Of a stretch of DNA of 64,000 nucleotides, positions 32,473-42,332 are shown in pieces. Below the pieces are notes generated by a model, which ran no database searches, was not told the origin of the DNA, and was given only the letters and a program-made list of their open reading frames with translations. Each line of letters starts with the position of its first letter. The first letter of the stretch is position 1. Origin of the DNA: Roridomyces roridus (Eukaryota; Basidiomycota; Agaricomycetes; Agaricales; Mycenaceae); NCBI GenBank assembly GCA_029378245.1, contig JARKIF010000017.1, positions 124,001 through 188,000 on the forward strand. The letters run 5' to 3'. The position numbers and the translations under genes are program-made.

Positions 32473-33080
32473 TCACACAGGGGGCAAAGGGCCTGGCCTT
32501 TCATTCATGGCATTTGGCAGGCATTTGGTGTGCATTTGGCAGACCTTTAGCATGCATTTGCCATTTTCTTTGTTCTCTTTGTCATAGCTTTCCACGTTCG
32601 GCTTGTGCTCGGCTTCACGGCTTCACGATCACGTGATAATGACACGGGCGTCATATGCGCGCGACTTTGAGGTGTTCGGCTGTGTCACTCTGCATGCCTT
32701 GCCCTAGGATAGACACAACTTTCCCAATGATTCTACCCGTTTACGGTGGGCATGAGACCAACAGTGAAGATTCTGGGCTGGGCCAGCGGCCGGCACCATG
32801 CTTGGCTATCCCAAGCCTTAATCATGCAAAAAAAGATGTAAGATTCAAGCAAACCATACCAAGACGAACTTGTCAAGACTAGTCACTCACGCAGGACCTT
32901 AGACTGGTGTCATCACCACGTGGTTTATGAGCCGGGAAGCCGGATGTGCAACAGCGATGGGAAAATCTAACAAAGAGAACAAAGAGAATGGGCAAATGCA
33001 TGCCAAAGGTGCGCCAAATGCACGCCAAATGCCTGCCAAATGCCATGAATGAAAGGCCAAGCCTTTTGCCCCCAGTGTCA
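32473..33080. mobile_element. 602-bp MITE with CACTG/CACAG ends and TCA duplication
   Basis: The ends are CACAGGGGGCAAA at 32476 and, inward from the right, CACTGGGGGCAAA ending at 33077. TCA flanks both sides (32473-32475 and 33078-33080). The inverted arms run for ~130 bp and contain four or five copies of a GCATTTGGC motif. A 3-bp duplication and CACTG ends suggest CACTA-type mobilisation, as for the element at 10049. It encodes nothing. Confidence 0.8.
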
Positions 33081-33693
33081 TTGGGGCACAGGATTCAAAC
33101 CCGCAGCCGGGAACGCATGAATGAGAGTGTGCACTGCGTCTTCAAGCTTGACAATCGCTGGGCTTCGGTGGCTTGACGCGTCGAGGCTTCAAAGTCCACA
33201 AAAGTGGATGGAAGCTGCCGAAACGGAGACAACATCAGGAAGAAGTGAATTTCATGTAGCCGAGGCGGCGATCATTGAAAAGACACATGGACCTAGGATT
33301 CGAACCTGCGGCATCCGAGAAGACTCGAGACTCGATTTAACATTCCTCGTGCAGTTACAAGTGAGTCCACGTTAGCCCGCAATGCGGCCTTGGGTGGGGA
33401 ACTTATTTTTCAAGCAAGGTGGACGCGACGATTGACGCGGTCCGTTGACACGTGACCGTGTCCAGTGGTTCAGAGAACCGAATTGAATTGTCGAGAGTTA
33501 TATTATGGTGCCAAGAAGAAACTATACATCAAGAGAGATGAGACTAGACGAAAACTCCCAGCGATAAATGTCCAGAAAAATGGCACAATCGTGCACAGCT
33601 TAGATTTTCCTGTTTGAGTCACACCGTCTGTGAAATGCGCACAGAATACGCGCTTCCACGGTCCCCTTGCGAGGATTAGTAACAGCACTGATA
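33081..33693. repeat. tRNA-like motifs and 3' flank of the next gene
   Basis: Reverse B-box motifs are at about 33088-33106 and 33293-33311. From 33415 the sequence (GTGGACGCGAC, ACACGTGACCGTGTCC, GAGACTAGAC) is shared with 34750-35200 and 39410-39660. It belongs to the downstream flank of a duplicated minus-strand gene. Confidence 0.5.
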
Positions 33694-34391
33694 CTAGCTT
33701 GAGAATCGCTCACCCAGAGTCATCGGAACGATCCCCGCAATGTCGAGCTTGTCATTGATACTCTCTTGAAGTTTTCTCTGCCGTTCGGCCTCAATAGCGA
33801 GCTAGTATCATGGTTGTTGAGCCAGGCAGCGATCGACTTGCAGAAACGGAGCACCCCAAACTCACCAAAATGTCTGTTTCCACTGCCCGAACTTCGCGCT
33901 CGAGCTTATCGAGGCTCCCGCACAATTCGCGGAGGGCGTTGATGTATGCAAACCATTTGTTCGTAGGCGCGTCTTTAGCCTCTGGCTCAGATGAGGACTG
34001 CTGTTGGACCACCTCGGGGTCTTCCAGGTGCGGCTTCAAGAGACGAGTCTGCACTTTTGACGCCTCTAGCTCGGCTCTGGTTCAAAATTATTGCAAGCCA
34101 ACATCGAATAGAGGAATTTGAAGCGTACTGCAGCAGCCGTCTCTCGGCGGTAATGAGAATAAAATGGGCGCGCGGACAACTTGATTTTGCACGCGTCAAG
34201 AGTTCCGTTGCACGGGAGACCGCGGCGTTGAAGAGCGCGAGGCGGACCGACGGGCGGCGGAGGTTGACGGCATAGATGATAGATGGAGCGGCGGCGGCGG
34301 CGAGGCCGAGAAGGCGGAGGGTATTGTTGGGTATCAGTGCGGATAAAGACCAGAGGAGGACGGAGGCGGTGAAGGATTGGGTCAACTGCAT
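33694..34391 (-). CDS. Small membrane/coiled-coil protein, intact copy of a duplicated family
   Basis: Three exons (34391-34129, 34076-33866, 33801-33694), 193 aa; introns 34077-34128 and 33802-33865. The N terminus (residues ~5-45) is hydrophobic and could hold one or two membrane passes (SVLLWSLSALI, RLLGLAAAAAPSIIYAV). The rest is helical and charged, with heptad-like patterns in RELCGSLDKLEREVRAVETD and AIEAERQRKLQESI. I recognise no domain. A frameshifted paralogue lies at 39664-40377 and part of the downstream flank is repeated at 34690-35320, so the locus has been copied locally. Function unknown. Confidence 0.75.
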
Positions 34392-34689
34392 TATGATTTG
34401 TCAGCTCTTTGTGTGGGCGCCGGCGCGAAAGGAATACTGAGCTAAGTTCTGCCCTGATGGCTCTTTTTGAAGACCGTTGTGAAAGCTGCACCAGCAACAC
34501 GCCAGGTGCCGATCCCTACCAATGATGAGCACAGCCTGTGTCAAGAATAAGATAGGCTTACCGAATTCTGTCAGCAGCGTAGCTGTTCCGATTTCCCGTT
34601 CAGCGAGGGTAATGCTTCCGGCTGCTATCTCTTGACAATCGCTTGGCTTCACAGGGCTTCACTGGCTGGCTACGTCCGAGGCTTCGAAG

Positions 34690-35330
34690 ATCCATCAAAG
34701 TCGGTGAAAGCTGCCGAAACCGAGAAAAAAGGCCGCGACAAAGGCGCGTCCCAGTGACACGTGACCGTGTCCGCTGGTTTTCTGAACCGATTCGGAATGG
34801 AATGTAGAGTTATATTATGGTGCCATTAAACAACCATACATCGAGAGAGATGAGACTAGACTACTGTACTATTTCGACCATACGTTCACTGGGTGTCACC
34901 CGTCACCTACCAAGTTCATTGGGTAACATGATCACGGATCAGAAATCACACGACAATCAGATCAAATTCCCTTATTTGGCAAATCGGCATCTCGAATTGA
35001 TCGCGGATCACAGAAATTTCGATAATTTTTGGGCTTGCCGAGGGCCAAAAATTGCGCGTCACCGTCACTGAGGCCAAATAGGTTCAGTTCACGAGCCACC
35101 GTCACCCGTCACCTGAACCTATGGTCGAAATAGTACTACGGTAGACGAAAACTTCCAGTGGGAAATGTCCAGAAACACGGCACAATCGTGCGCAGCCGAG
35201 ATTCTCCCCTTTGAGTTACAACAGACTTCGCGCGGGACGAAAGATGGCGCGTTTGTGACGGGGCGAGCAGAGGGGCTGGTGTTGGAGTACATTCTCCGCA
35301 TCTTCTCCAGCTCGCCTGCTCAGAAGTAAT
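34690..35330. repeat. Third partial copy of the duplicated locus
   Basis: Sequence 34750-34861 plus 35142-35200 matches the 3' flank of the gene at 33694 (TATATTATGGTGCCA, GAGATGAGACTAGAC, AAATGTCCAGAAA, CACAATCGTGC). The coding part is missing, and a MITE interrupts the copy at 34862-35141. Confidence 0.65.
34857..35146. mobile_element. 280-bp MITE inside the third copy
   Basis: Inverted ends share GTACTATTTCGACCATA followed by GTTCA. TAGAC is present on both sides (34857-34861 and 35142-35146) but only once at the matching site near 33550, so the empty site can be read directly from the paralogous copy. The interior carries GTCACCCGTCACC repeats. Its outer bases (TACTGTAC) resemble the MITE at 25069. 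Confidence 0.75.
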
Positions 35331-35726
35331 TTGTGTATGTGGAGATATTCATGTCTTCGTGGAATCGTACAGAATGAAGAAGATACAACCCTACAGGCTA
35401 CTGCTGATATGTCTACATATTGTGTTCTATGATGCTGGTGGTATCGCTATGAATTTGTTGGTATGTTTGGGTGTGGTATGTATTTATGGGTGTGGTATGT
35501 ATTTATGACGTGTACGACTATCATGCAAAAAAGGCCGAATTTGCGGAAAAGGCATCGCGGGGACGAGGAGGGGAGCCCATGGGAAACAAGGTACGGAGGG
35601 CAGGAAGGGAGGGCATAGAGGGTTTGAGAGCAAGACCACCATCTTCGAAACACGCCCGCTTGCGGCTAGGAGGAGGACCCATCGTCGCCGTCGCTGGGAG
35701 CGGCAACTGGGCATGCGCTGCGAGAC

Positions 35727-37209
35727 CTAAGAGATTTTCAGTATGCACGTCGCAAACGCGGAACAGCGAGCCGCACCATTCAGTACAAGGCCTGAGTTAC
35801 CACCCTACAAGTAGCGAGTGAGTAGCAGAACAGCCGAGGGAGAAACACCACGCACCCCGAAATCCTCGTTCTCTTCCGCAAACACCGGGACTGGCCGAGA
35901 GAGGAAGAGAATGCGGTTTGAGTCGCGCCACTCCCAGGGCGAGTCGTCTGGAACCTGTACGAGAGGAGCAAGCGTCGAGGATCCGAGTTCCTCGTGAGAA
36001 ACTGCTCGAGGTGTTAGTAGTGGACGAGGGATCTGAGAAGAAGCGCACAATGGTGGACGGTAAGCTGGGGCGGGATGGCCGCAGAGCTGGCAGCTAACAA
36101 GACCGGAGGGGGGATCTCAATGGTATGGCGCGTTGCTTGCGAGGACGCCGAGGAGAAGGTGGTGGGTCTGATGGCAAGAGAGGCGGCGGCGGCGGCGGCA
36201 ACGGGAGCACCGTCGGGAACGGACACAGATGCACCAGCGGCAGCGGCAGGGACAAAGAAGCTCGCCTGGACCCAGGACTACAAAGAGGTGAGTACGGGTT
36301 TCGCTCACGCGCTGCAGATGACGTACTGGGCCCATTCGGTACGCCACCGTGGGGATGATATCGTCTGTGCTAGCTTCCTCAGAATCTTCCCACCCACCCT
36401 GGATTGGCTTGGGACCAAGGACGGTGTGAAGGGCCCTCAGGACGCGGAGACCTGAGAAACGATCAGCGCTACGACGGGGAGGCGTGGAGGAATGAATGCA
36501 CTTTTCGCCATGCAGCCAGCCTTACGTTTCTTCTGTGCGTCGGGTCTAGGTCTCTCGGCGCGACTGAGGAAAGGATCAGAGAATGGCCAAGTGCAAGAAG
36601 AAGTACGTACTATTCATGCGGGCCTTGATGCCTACCGCGATTATCGGCCAGAAGAGATTTACGAGGCAAGGGATGACAGCGGCAGCCGTCTTGAGGTCGA
36701 CCCGCATGGCGCCAAAGAAGGTGTGGAAAGCGGAGGTGACCGGGATATCCGCTGGTAGAGTACCAACCTGGACCCCGTTGTTGTTGAACCGAGCCATGAT
36801 GGCCTTGATGATCGTTTCGGACGTGAGCACGGTCTGCATCGTCTGTAGATCGCGACATCAGCACCAGAACGCGCAGGGTAGTCCCCAGAAACGCACTCCG
36901 TATACGCCGGGCTCGTAACCCTGGCCCAATCCATAGACCTTATCCAACGCCTCCCCATAAGCAAACGAAACGGCACTCTTGCCTGGATTCAATGCAACAC
37001 GTTAGTTATAGTGCCGCGACGCCAACGAGAACAAGCTAACCTCTGACCTCCATTGCATCGCGGAACGCAGGAACTTCCGAGAACATATTGTCCCAGGCCT
37101 CGACGAATGGAACGTTCATCGAGCGCGCCGGACGGGAGGCGATGTGCCTCTCCATCTGTGCACGAATGTAGTCGTCCTGGTGGTGATATGAGTCGCGAAG
37201 CATCGTCAT
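35727..37209 (-). CDS. Unrecognised protein, eight exons
   Basis: Introns at 35805-35855, 36002-36048, 36278-36326, 36452-36525, 36564-36606, 36843-36905 and 36983-37040; the exons sum to exactly 366 codons (365 aa) from ATG 37209. The first intron at the 3' end and others have good branch sites (e.g. CTACTAAC before 36002). The N-terminal half is well ordered (SMNVPFVEAWDNMFSEVPAF, then TIIKAIMARFNNNGVQVGTL) with a hydrophobic stretch VIPCLVNLFWPIIAVG near residue 150. The middle is Ala-rich. An alternative upstream ATG at 37542 in the same frame would add 111 residues. The 43-nt intron 36564-36606 is the weakest call. I recognise no family. Confidence 0.6.
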
Positions 37210-37542
37210 TGCCGTTTGACGACGTGCGCAGGAGGGAAGGAGAGGTGGCGCTTGAAAGAGAGCAGACGTCGCGTGTAGATGAGGACTGGCGAGTCGGTAT
37301 GTAGCGCGTTGAGAAGGGCGGGCAAGCAAGAGGTGACGCGTCAAGGAGGGCGAGTTGAAGGTAACGCGGGGAGGTGGTGGTAGAAGGAGAGCCAGATCAG
37401 GCCGATACACTGCAGCCTCTGGGCGAGAATTCGGTGTCGCTGGACTGGAAACCCATCCTTGCACTTCGTGGGCCACACGGGAGGCAAACTGGACTTTTGT
37501 TCGTTCAACGAGGGAACGCGTATGAAAAAGGATGCTGACCAT

Positions 37543-37863
37543 GGCATCATCTGGAGGCTTCCACTCGTCTTTTCGTCGGGCTCATCCCTCTCGTCCCACC
37601 TCACCCTTCGCAGACGACATGGAGGTTGAAGCGAAGAGGCATTGCACGAGGCGCTGCCGGCGTTGCCATGGACACCCGCCTCGCTTCTTTTTGCTTCCGC
37701 CTCACTTCTATCAGAAATCGCATGCCCAAAGCGGCGATACGAGGGCATGGGACTTTGAAGCCGGGATATGCAGCGTTGTGGGCCCAGAAGACATCCATTG
37801 GCCGTAAGGCATCTATTACAGTGTCCCACAGAGGACGCATCTATTTTCGGTCTACGCCTTGAT
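37543..37863. other. Spacer with one unplaced minus-strand frame
   Basis: A minus-strand frame of 79 codons (37840-37601) with PMDVFWAHNAAYPGFKVPCP reads protein-like and could be a lost 5' exon of the neighbouring gene or a gene fragment. I found no splice connection. Confidence 0.35.
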
Positions 37864-38641
37864 TACAGCTAAATGCGGAACATAAGGCCTAAGGCGCGGC
37901 TCGATTTTTGTCAAAATTTGTGAGATTTCGATCACTTTCAGTAATTACGCTGTTGTGGGCTCGGTTCTTCTCTGATTGTCTTCGGATATGGACCAATCGA
38001 TTTGTGTGGGTCCTTTACAGTGCCTGGGGTACTTGAATGAATTGATTTCATATGAATATGAACCTCAGAGAAGCAAATGATCAATTTTAGCTATTGACAC
38101 ACCAGCAGTTGAGGGGAATGTACTGGGGTCCCAATATTTGACCTGGGCACTCTCCTACATTCGATACAGTGCGCCATGGCCTCAAATTGCGTCCAGATCA
38201 ATGAGGAGGAAGTAGGTGTATCAATATCTCTTGCCATCACTGTTCAGTTGTATCCTCAGCTCGTGGCTGGCACATTTTCTCAAACCAACCATGTAGTGCC
38301 ACTCAAAGGCATCCCGTACCAACATCCCGTCCCATCCGAGGGCCATTTACGGAACGGAAAACGAGCAAAACGCTGCCCGACAGAAGCTCGGGATGCGTGA
38401 CACAAGCGTGACAAGCACAATCACTAAAAACATCGGATCCCCTGATTTCACAGGATGATGCGATAATAAAATAATTATTGTAGCCTAAGCACTGTAAAAC
38501 GACGGTGGGAATCGATTGGTCCATGTCCGAAGACGATCGGAGAAGAATTGAGCCCACAACAGCGTAATTACTGAAAGTGATCGAAATCTCACAAATTTTG
38601 ACAAAAATCGAGCCGCGCCTTATGTTCCGCATTTAGCTGTA
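37864..38641. mobile_element. 774-bp MITE, TA duplication, ~140-bp inverted repeats
   Basis: The element spans 37866-38639 and starts CAGCTAAATGCGGAACATAA from both ends, with TA flanking at 37864-37865 and 38640-38641. Inverted arms run through TCGATTTTTGTCAAAATTTG and GTAATTACGCTGTTGTGGGCTC for about 140 bp. It has the Tc1/mariner signature. The interior contains a minus-strand tRNA-like unit (about 38115-38180: TGGCGCACTGT, then GGTCAAATATTGGGACC). Confidence 0.85.
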
Positions 38642-38642
38642 A

Positions 38643-39663
38643 CATGCGGCCTTGGCACAGCGGTTCCATACTGATGTCAAAACTCCCTAGCGGAGGGCGA
38701 GGGTTCAACCCTTAAGGTGGCAGGCAATTGGTGTAGTGGCACATCGTCCCCACTCGTTGCGTTGAGTTTTGCTCCTCAATTCTTTGAATACTGGACCTGT
38801 TCAATTTCATTTTCGAGTACAATTGGGTTACCCAAATCATCATGTACACTCAGAAGCAGAATGCAGATACACAAAATTTTGTTCTTCAATTCTTTGAATA
38901 CTGGACCTGGTGAATTTTATTCCACGTACAATACACAAATCATCATGTATACCCAGAAGCAGAATGCAGATACACAAAATTCAGTGTGAAACCCGGCCCC
39001 AGAAACAAGTTGAAGGTCGAGTGATGGGTGTATCGAACCCCATGGATTTCCAGTCCAACTGATATCGTGGGAGAGCACTTCCGTGAGCTCGGGGAATGCA
39101 ACAGGAATGACCATGAAGGTCCTTACAAGCACTTGCCAAATTACTTGACACCAAGTAGAACCAAGTCCCCGAATTAGTCCCTGGAGATACCACCAGCCCA
39201 CCCTGCTTTCCAAAAAATGACTTTGCAGGGCTAATAGTGCTTGAATTGCCGGCGCTTGGCAGGCACTTTTTTTTTCACCACCCACTCCTCACTCAGCAAG
39301 TGCATTCTCTCGATAACACCGCAATACTATGGACCTGTGACAAAGCCCGGCCGTGCGTCCACATTAGCCACAATGTGCGGCCTTAGGATTGGGTAGTACT
39401 GACCTGTTCTTCAAGGTGGACGCGACAATTGTGGGCATATGACATGTGACCGTGTCCAGTGGATTTCTGAACCGATTCGGAATGTCCAGAGTTATATTTT
39501 ATGGTGCAATGACAAATACTACATCGAGAGGGAGACTAGACAGAAACCAGCGAGAAACGTCCAGAAAACACTTCACAACCGTGCACAGTCAAGATTCCCC
39601 TCTGGGAGTTACACCGTCTGCGAATTGCACAGAATACGCGCTTCGACGGTCCCCTTGCAAGGA
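38643..39663. repeat. Plus-strand tRNA-like head, tandem duplication and spacer
   Basis: Directly after the MITE, TTGGCACAGCGG (38652-38663) and GGGTTCAACCC (38701-38711) form A-box and B-box-like motifs on the plus strand. A unit of ~110 bp starting TCAATTCTTTGAATACTGGA (about 38775) is repeated once at about 38885-38985. A reverse B-box-like motif is at 39026-39045. From 39410 the sequence is the 3' flank shared with 33415-33693. Confidence 0.55.
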
Positions 39664-40377
39664 TTAGTAACGGCACGGATACCAGCTCTGAACTCGCCCA
39701 CCCAGAGTCACCGGGACGATCCCCGCAATGTCGAGCTTGTCATTGATACTCTCTTGAAGTTTTCTTTGCCGTTCGGCCTCGATAGCGAGCTGACATTTTT
39801 TGAGCCAAGGAGTGGCAGACCGAGGAAAGAACGTCGGAGCTCACCAAAATGTCTGTTTCCACTGCCCGAACCTCACACTCGAGCCTGTGCAGGCTGCCGC
39901 ACAATTCACGGAGGGCGTTGATGTATGCAAGCCACGTGTTGGTAATGGTATGTGCGTCTTGAGCCTCTACATCTGATTCGGAGGAGGACTGCTGTTGGAC
40001 CACATCGGCTTCACCCAGATGCGGCTTCAACAGACGAGTCTGAACTTTCGACGCCTTTAGCTCGGCCCTGTGAAGGTTCAAAATTATGGTAGGCCAGTGT
40101 TGAATAAAGGAAATTAAAGCGCACTGCAGCAGCCGTCTCTCGGCGGAAATGAGAATAAAAAGGGCGCGCGGACAACTTGATTTGGCACGGGTCAAGAGTT
40201 CCTTTACTCGGGACACCGCGGCGCCCAAGAGCGCGAGGCGGACCGACGGGCGGCGGAGGTTGACGGCATGGATGATAGATGGAGCGGCGGGGCGGCGAGG
40301 CCGAGAAGGCGTAGGGTAGTGTTCGGGATGAGTGCGGATAAAGACCAGAGGAGGACGGAGGCGGTGAAGGATTGCAT
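39664..40377 (-). pseudogene. Frameshifted paralogue of the 33694-34391 gene
   Basis: The same three-exon layout starts at ATG 40377 (MQSFTASVLLWSLSALIP), but the GCC run near 40290 has lost one base. The downstream exons, still in a consistent frame with each other (QTRLLKPHL, YINALRELCGSL, AIEAERQRKLQESINDKLDI), are therefore out of frame with the start. Splice sites equivalent to both introns are kept. The C terminus reads past the stop site of the other copy to TAA at 39664-39666. The start region has also lost about nine bases. It is most likely a recent pseudogene. Confidence 0.75.
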
Positions 40378-41727
40378 TACGTAACAGGCGTGTGAAACCT
40401 TTCAAAAAACTTTGATGGGCAAGCTTGGGATGGTGCTGGGCCTGCCAAGGGCCTGCGGCATTTTAGAACCGTTACATTGACAGCTTGAAAAATTGTGGGT
40501 GCATTCGGCTGGGGCAGTGTGTGCGGTCCAACTGCGGCCAGACGTCGTTTATGAAGCCTGACGTCAAATGACACTTTTTTGCTCCCAGGACCCGCACTTC
40601 GTCCGCATTCACTCCCTCGCGAGGGTCCGCCCACAATTTTGCAAGCAGCTGGAAAAGGATCTTGCCCGCAACCGTTGCTTCACTGTTACTGCCTTTATCC
40701 CCCTTGGGATGTAAGAGGGTCGGCCCGTCGGGTGCCGAGAGCCCAAGTAATCTTCGCTCAGAAAGGGGTACAGATTTAGTAACAAAGCTGTTCCAGTGGC
40801 TGTTGCACAGCAATACTTCTCAACTTTCAAGAATTGGCGCCGAATACAATGCACAAGCACTCAGCGGAGAGCAGAGCGGACAATGTCAACTTCCATTGAA
40901 AATTTCAGCATGAGGACTCTGATCATTCGGCGCAGTCTGTGAGCCTGCTGGCAGACTTGAGTTCGCAGAAACCATTGTCTGCGGGCCGGGGGAACACAGC
41001 TGATCGGGATAAAAACAGAGCAACTGTAGGGGAGCCACACCATCTAACGAGTCGCGGCATAGGACGGTCGACGGCGATGGCGGGAGGATGACCCGATGGT
41101 CTGGTCGCAACACTTTTGAAAAGTAATCAATGGAGAATCAATATAACCGATCTTGAGCAGCGCGCGCTGGTTTGAAAGGCAATAAACCAACAATTTTTCT
41201 GGGAAGCTGGAAAGAGGAACAAATGAGATCTTGCAAGTTGAAGTTGTCACTCACTACAAACGACGCCAGAAACGATCCACGAGGCCGATGGATAGCTGTT
41301 CCCTCAGCGCGCAAGTACCCGAGAGTGTCGGCTTCTAATCGACATTGCAACATGGGGACTCCACGGCTGACCTTTGGCAAGGTTTGTGAGCCTAATGGTG
41401 GACTGTAGTTCGCATTAGTGGAAAGAGCCACTGGGTAGCAGGGCGTACTCAGGAGCATGGCACTCCTAACAGCGAAGGGAGACGACTGAACTGAATGTGG
41501 CCCAAAAGGTGCGTCGAAAGCCCAGAAAAAGAAGTTGAATATTATTGGCTGCGGGATTCGAACCTAGCATCGAGTGTCTAGAGCAGTCACGGTGAGAGAA
41601 GTCACGGTGCTCGAAAGGCCGTACACCGCGGCCGACATACTCTTCGATGTTGAAAGCATGAGGAGAACGACCAGGAGATGGGGTCCGCGTTTCGGCGATC
41701 CTGATAAAGACGCACATTCGCGACCGT
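40378..41727. other. Spacer with unplaced frames
   Basis: A minus-strand frame (40813-40472, no ATG start) reads protein-like (LHPKGDKGSNSEATVAGKIL, LWADPREGVNADEVRVLG) but no family is recognised; it may be a gene relic. A reverse B-box-like motif at 41551-41568 shares its context with the copy at 49651 (ACCCAGCATC or ACCTAGCATC, AGAGCAGT, ACGACC). Nothing else is supported. Confidence 0.4.
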
Positions 41728-42332
41728 ATCACCAAATTTGTCAAACGCATGTAAGCACTTTTGACACTTCTGAGCGGCTATCAGAGTTTTGATCGGCTTG
41801 TCAGCGGCTTCTGAGCGCCCACAACCCTCTTCCTCCTCTCACAACCTCGTACAAGCCTTCCAGCCGTCATCCAAGCGCCATATACATCCATCAAGACCCT
41901 CTTACCTGCCAGCTTATCCACATCCGCAGGTCTCCCGCTTTACCCGCACCCTGGATGCAGTCTTCGGGCCTTCTGCCAGGCACGTCCGCCTCGACGCCAA
42001 CTTAACACCGCGCTCGACTCGCGACTTTACCGCGGTCTCAAAGGCCATGAGTTCTACGCCTTTCTATTGCTCTGGCTCCTGACTGCATTTCAGGGTGCGA
42101 TCGCCTTCGGACAATGATTTTTGTGACGTCCAACGTCTAAATCGTCGTTCCAATGGACCCTTCTGGCCGACCTCGTGCACAAAGCTGTAATACCTCGTCT
42201 ATGCAATATATATTGTCCCCAGCTTGCCGATCTCAGTCGACACATCACCCTTCATTGGACACGGGTGTCTCGTCTCGTCCTCGTATGCGGCCAGTCCTCT
42301 GGCTATTCCTCCTCGCTGTTCTTCTTCTCTTC

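Noticed and set aside
32530..33040. GCATTTGGC repeats as a separate satellite
   Set aside because: They lie symmetrically in the arms of an inverted-repeat element with a target duplication, so they are subterminal repeats of that MITE.
36075..36455. Plus-strand open frame of 126 codons
   Set aside because: Opposite the eight-exon minus-strand model; it lacks splice partners, whereas the minus-strand exons agree in phase. Confidence in this choice is moderate.
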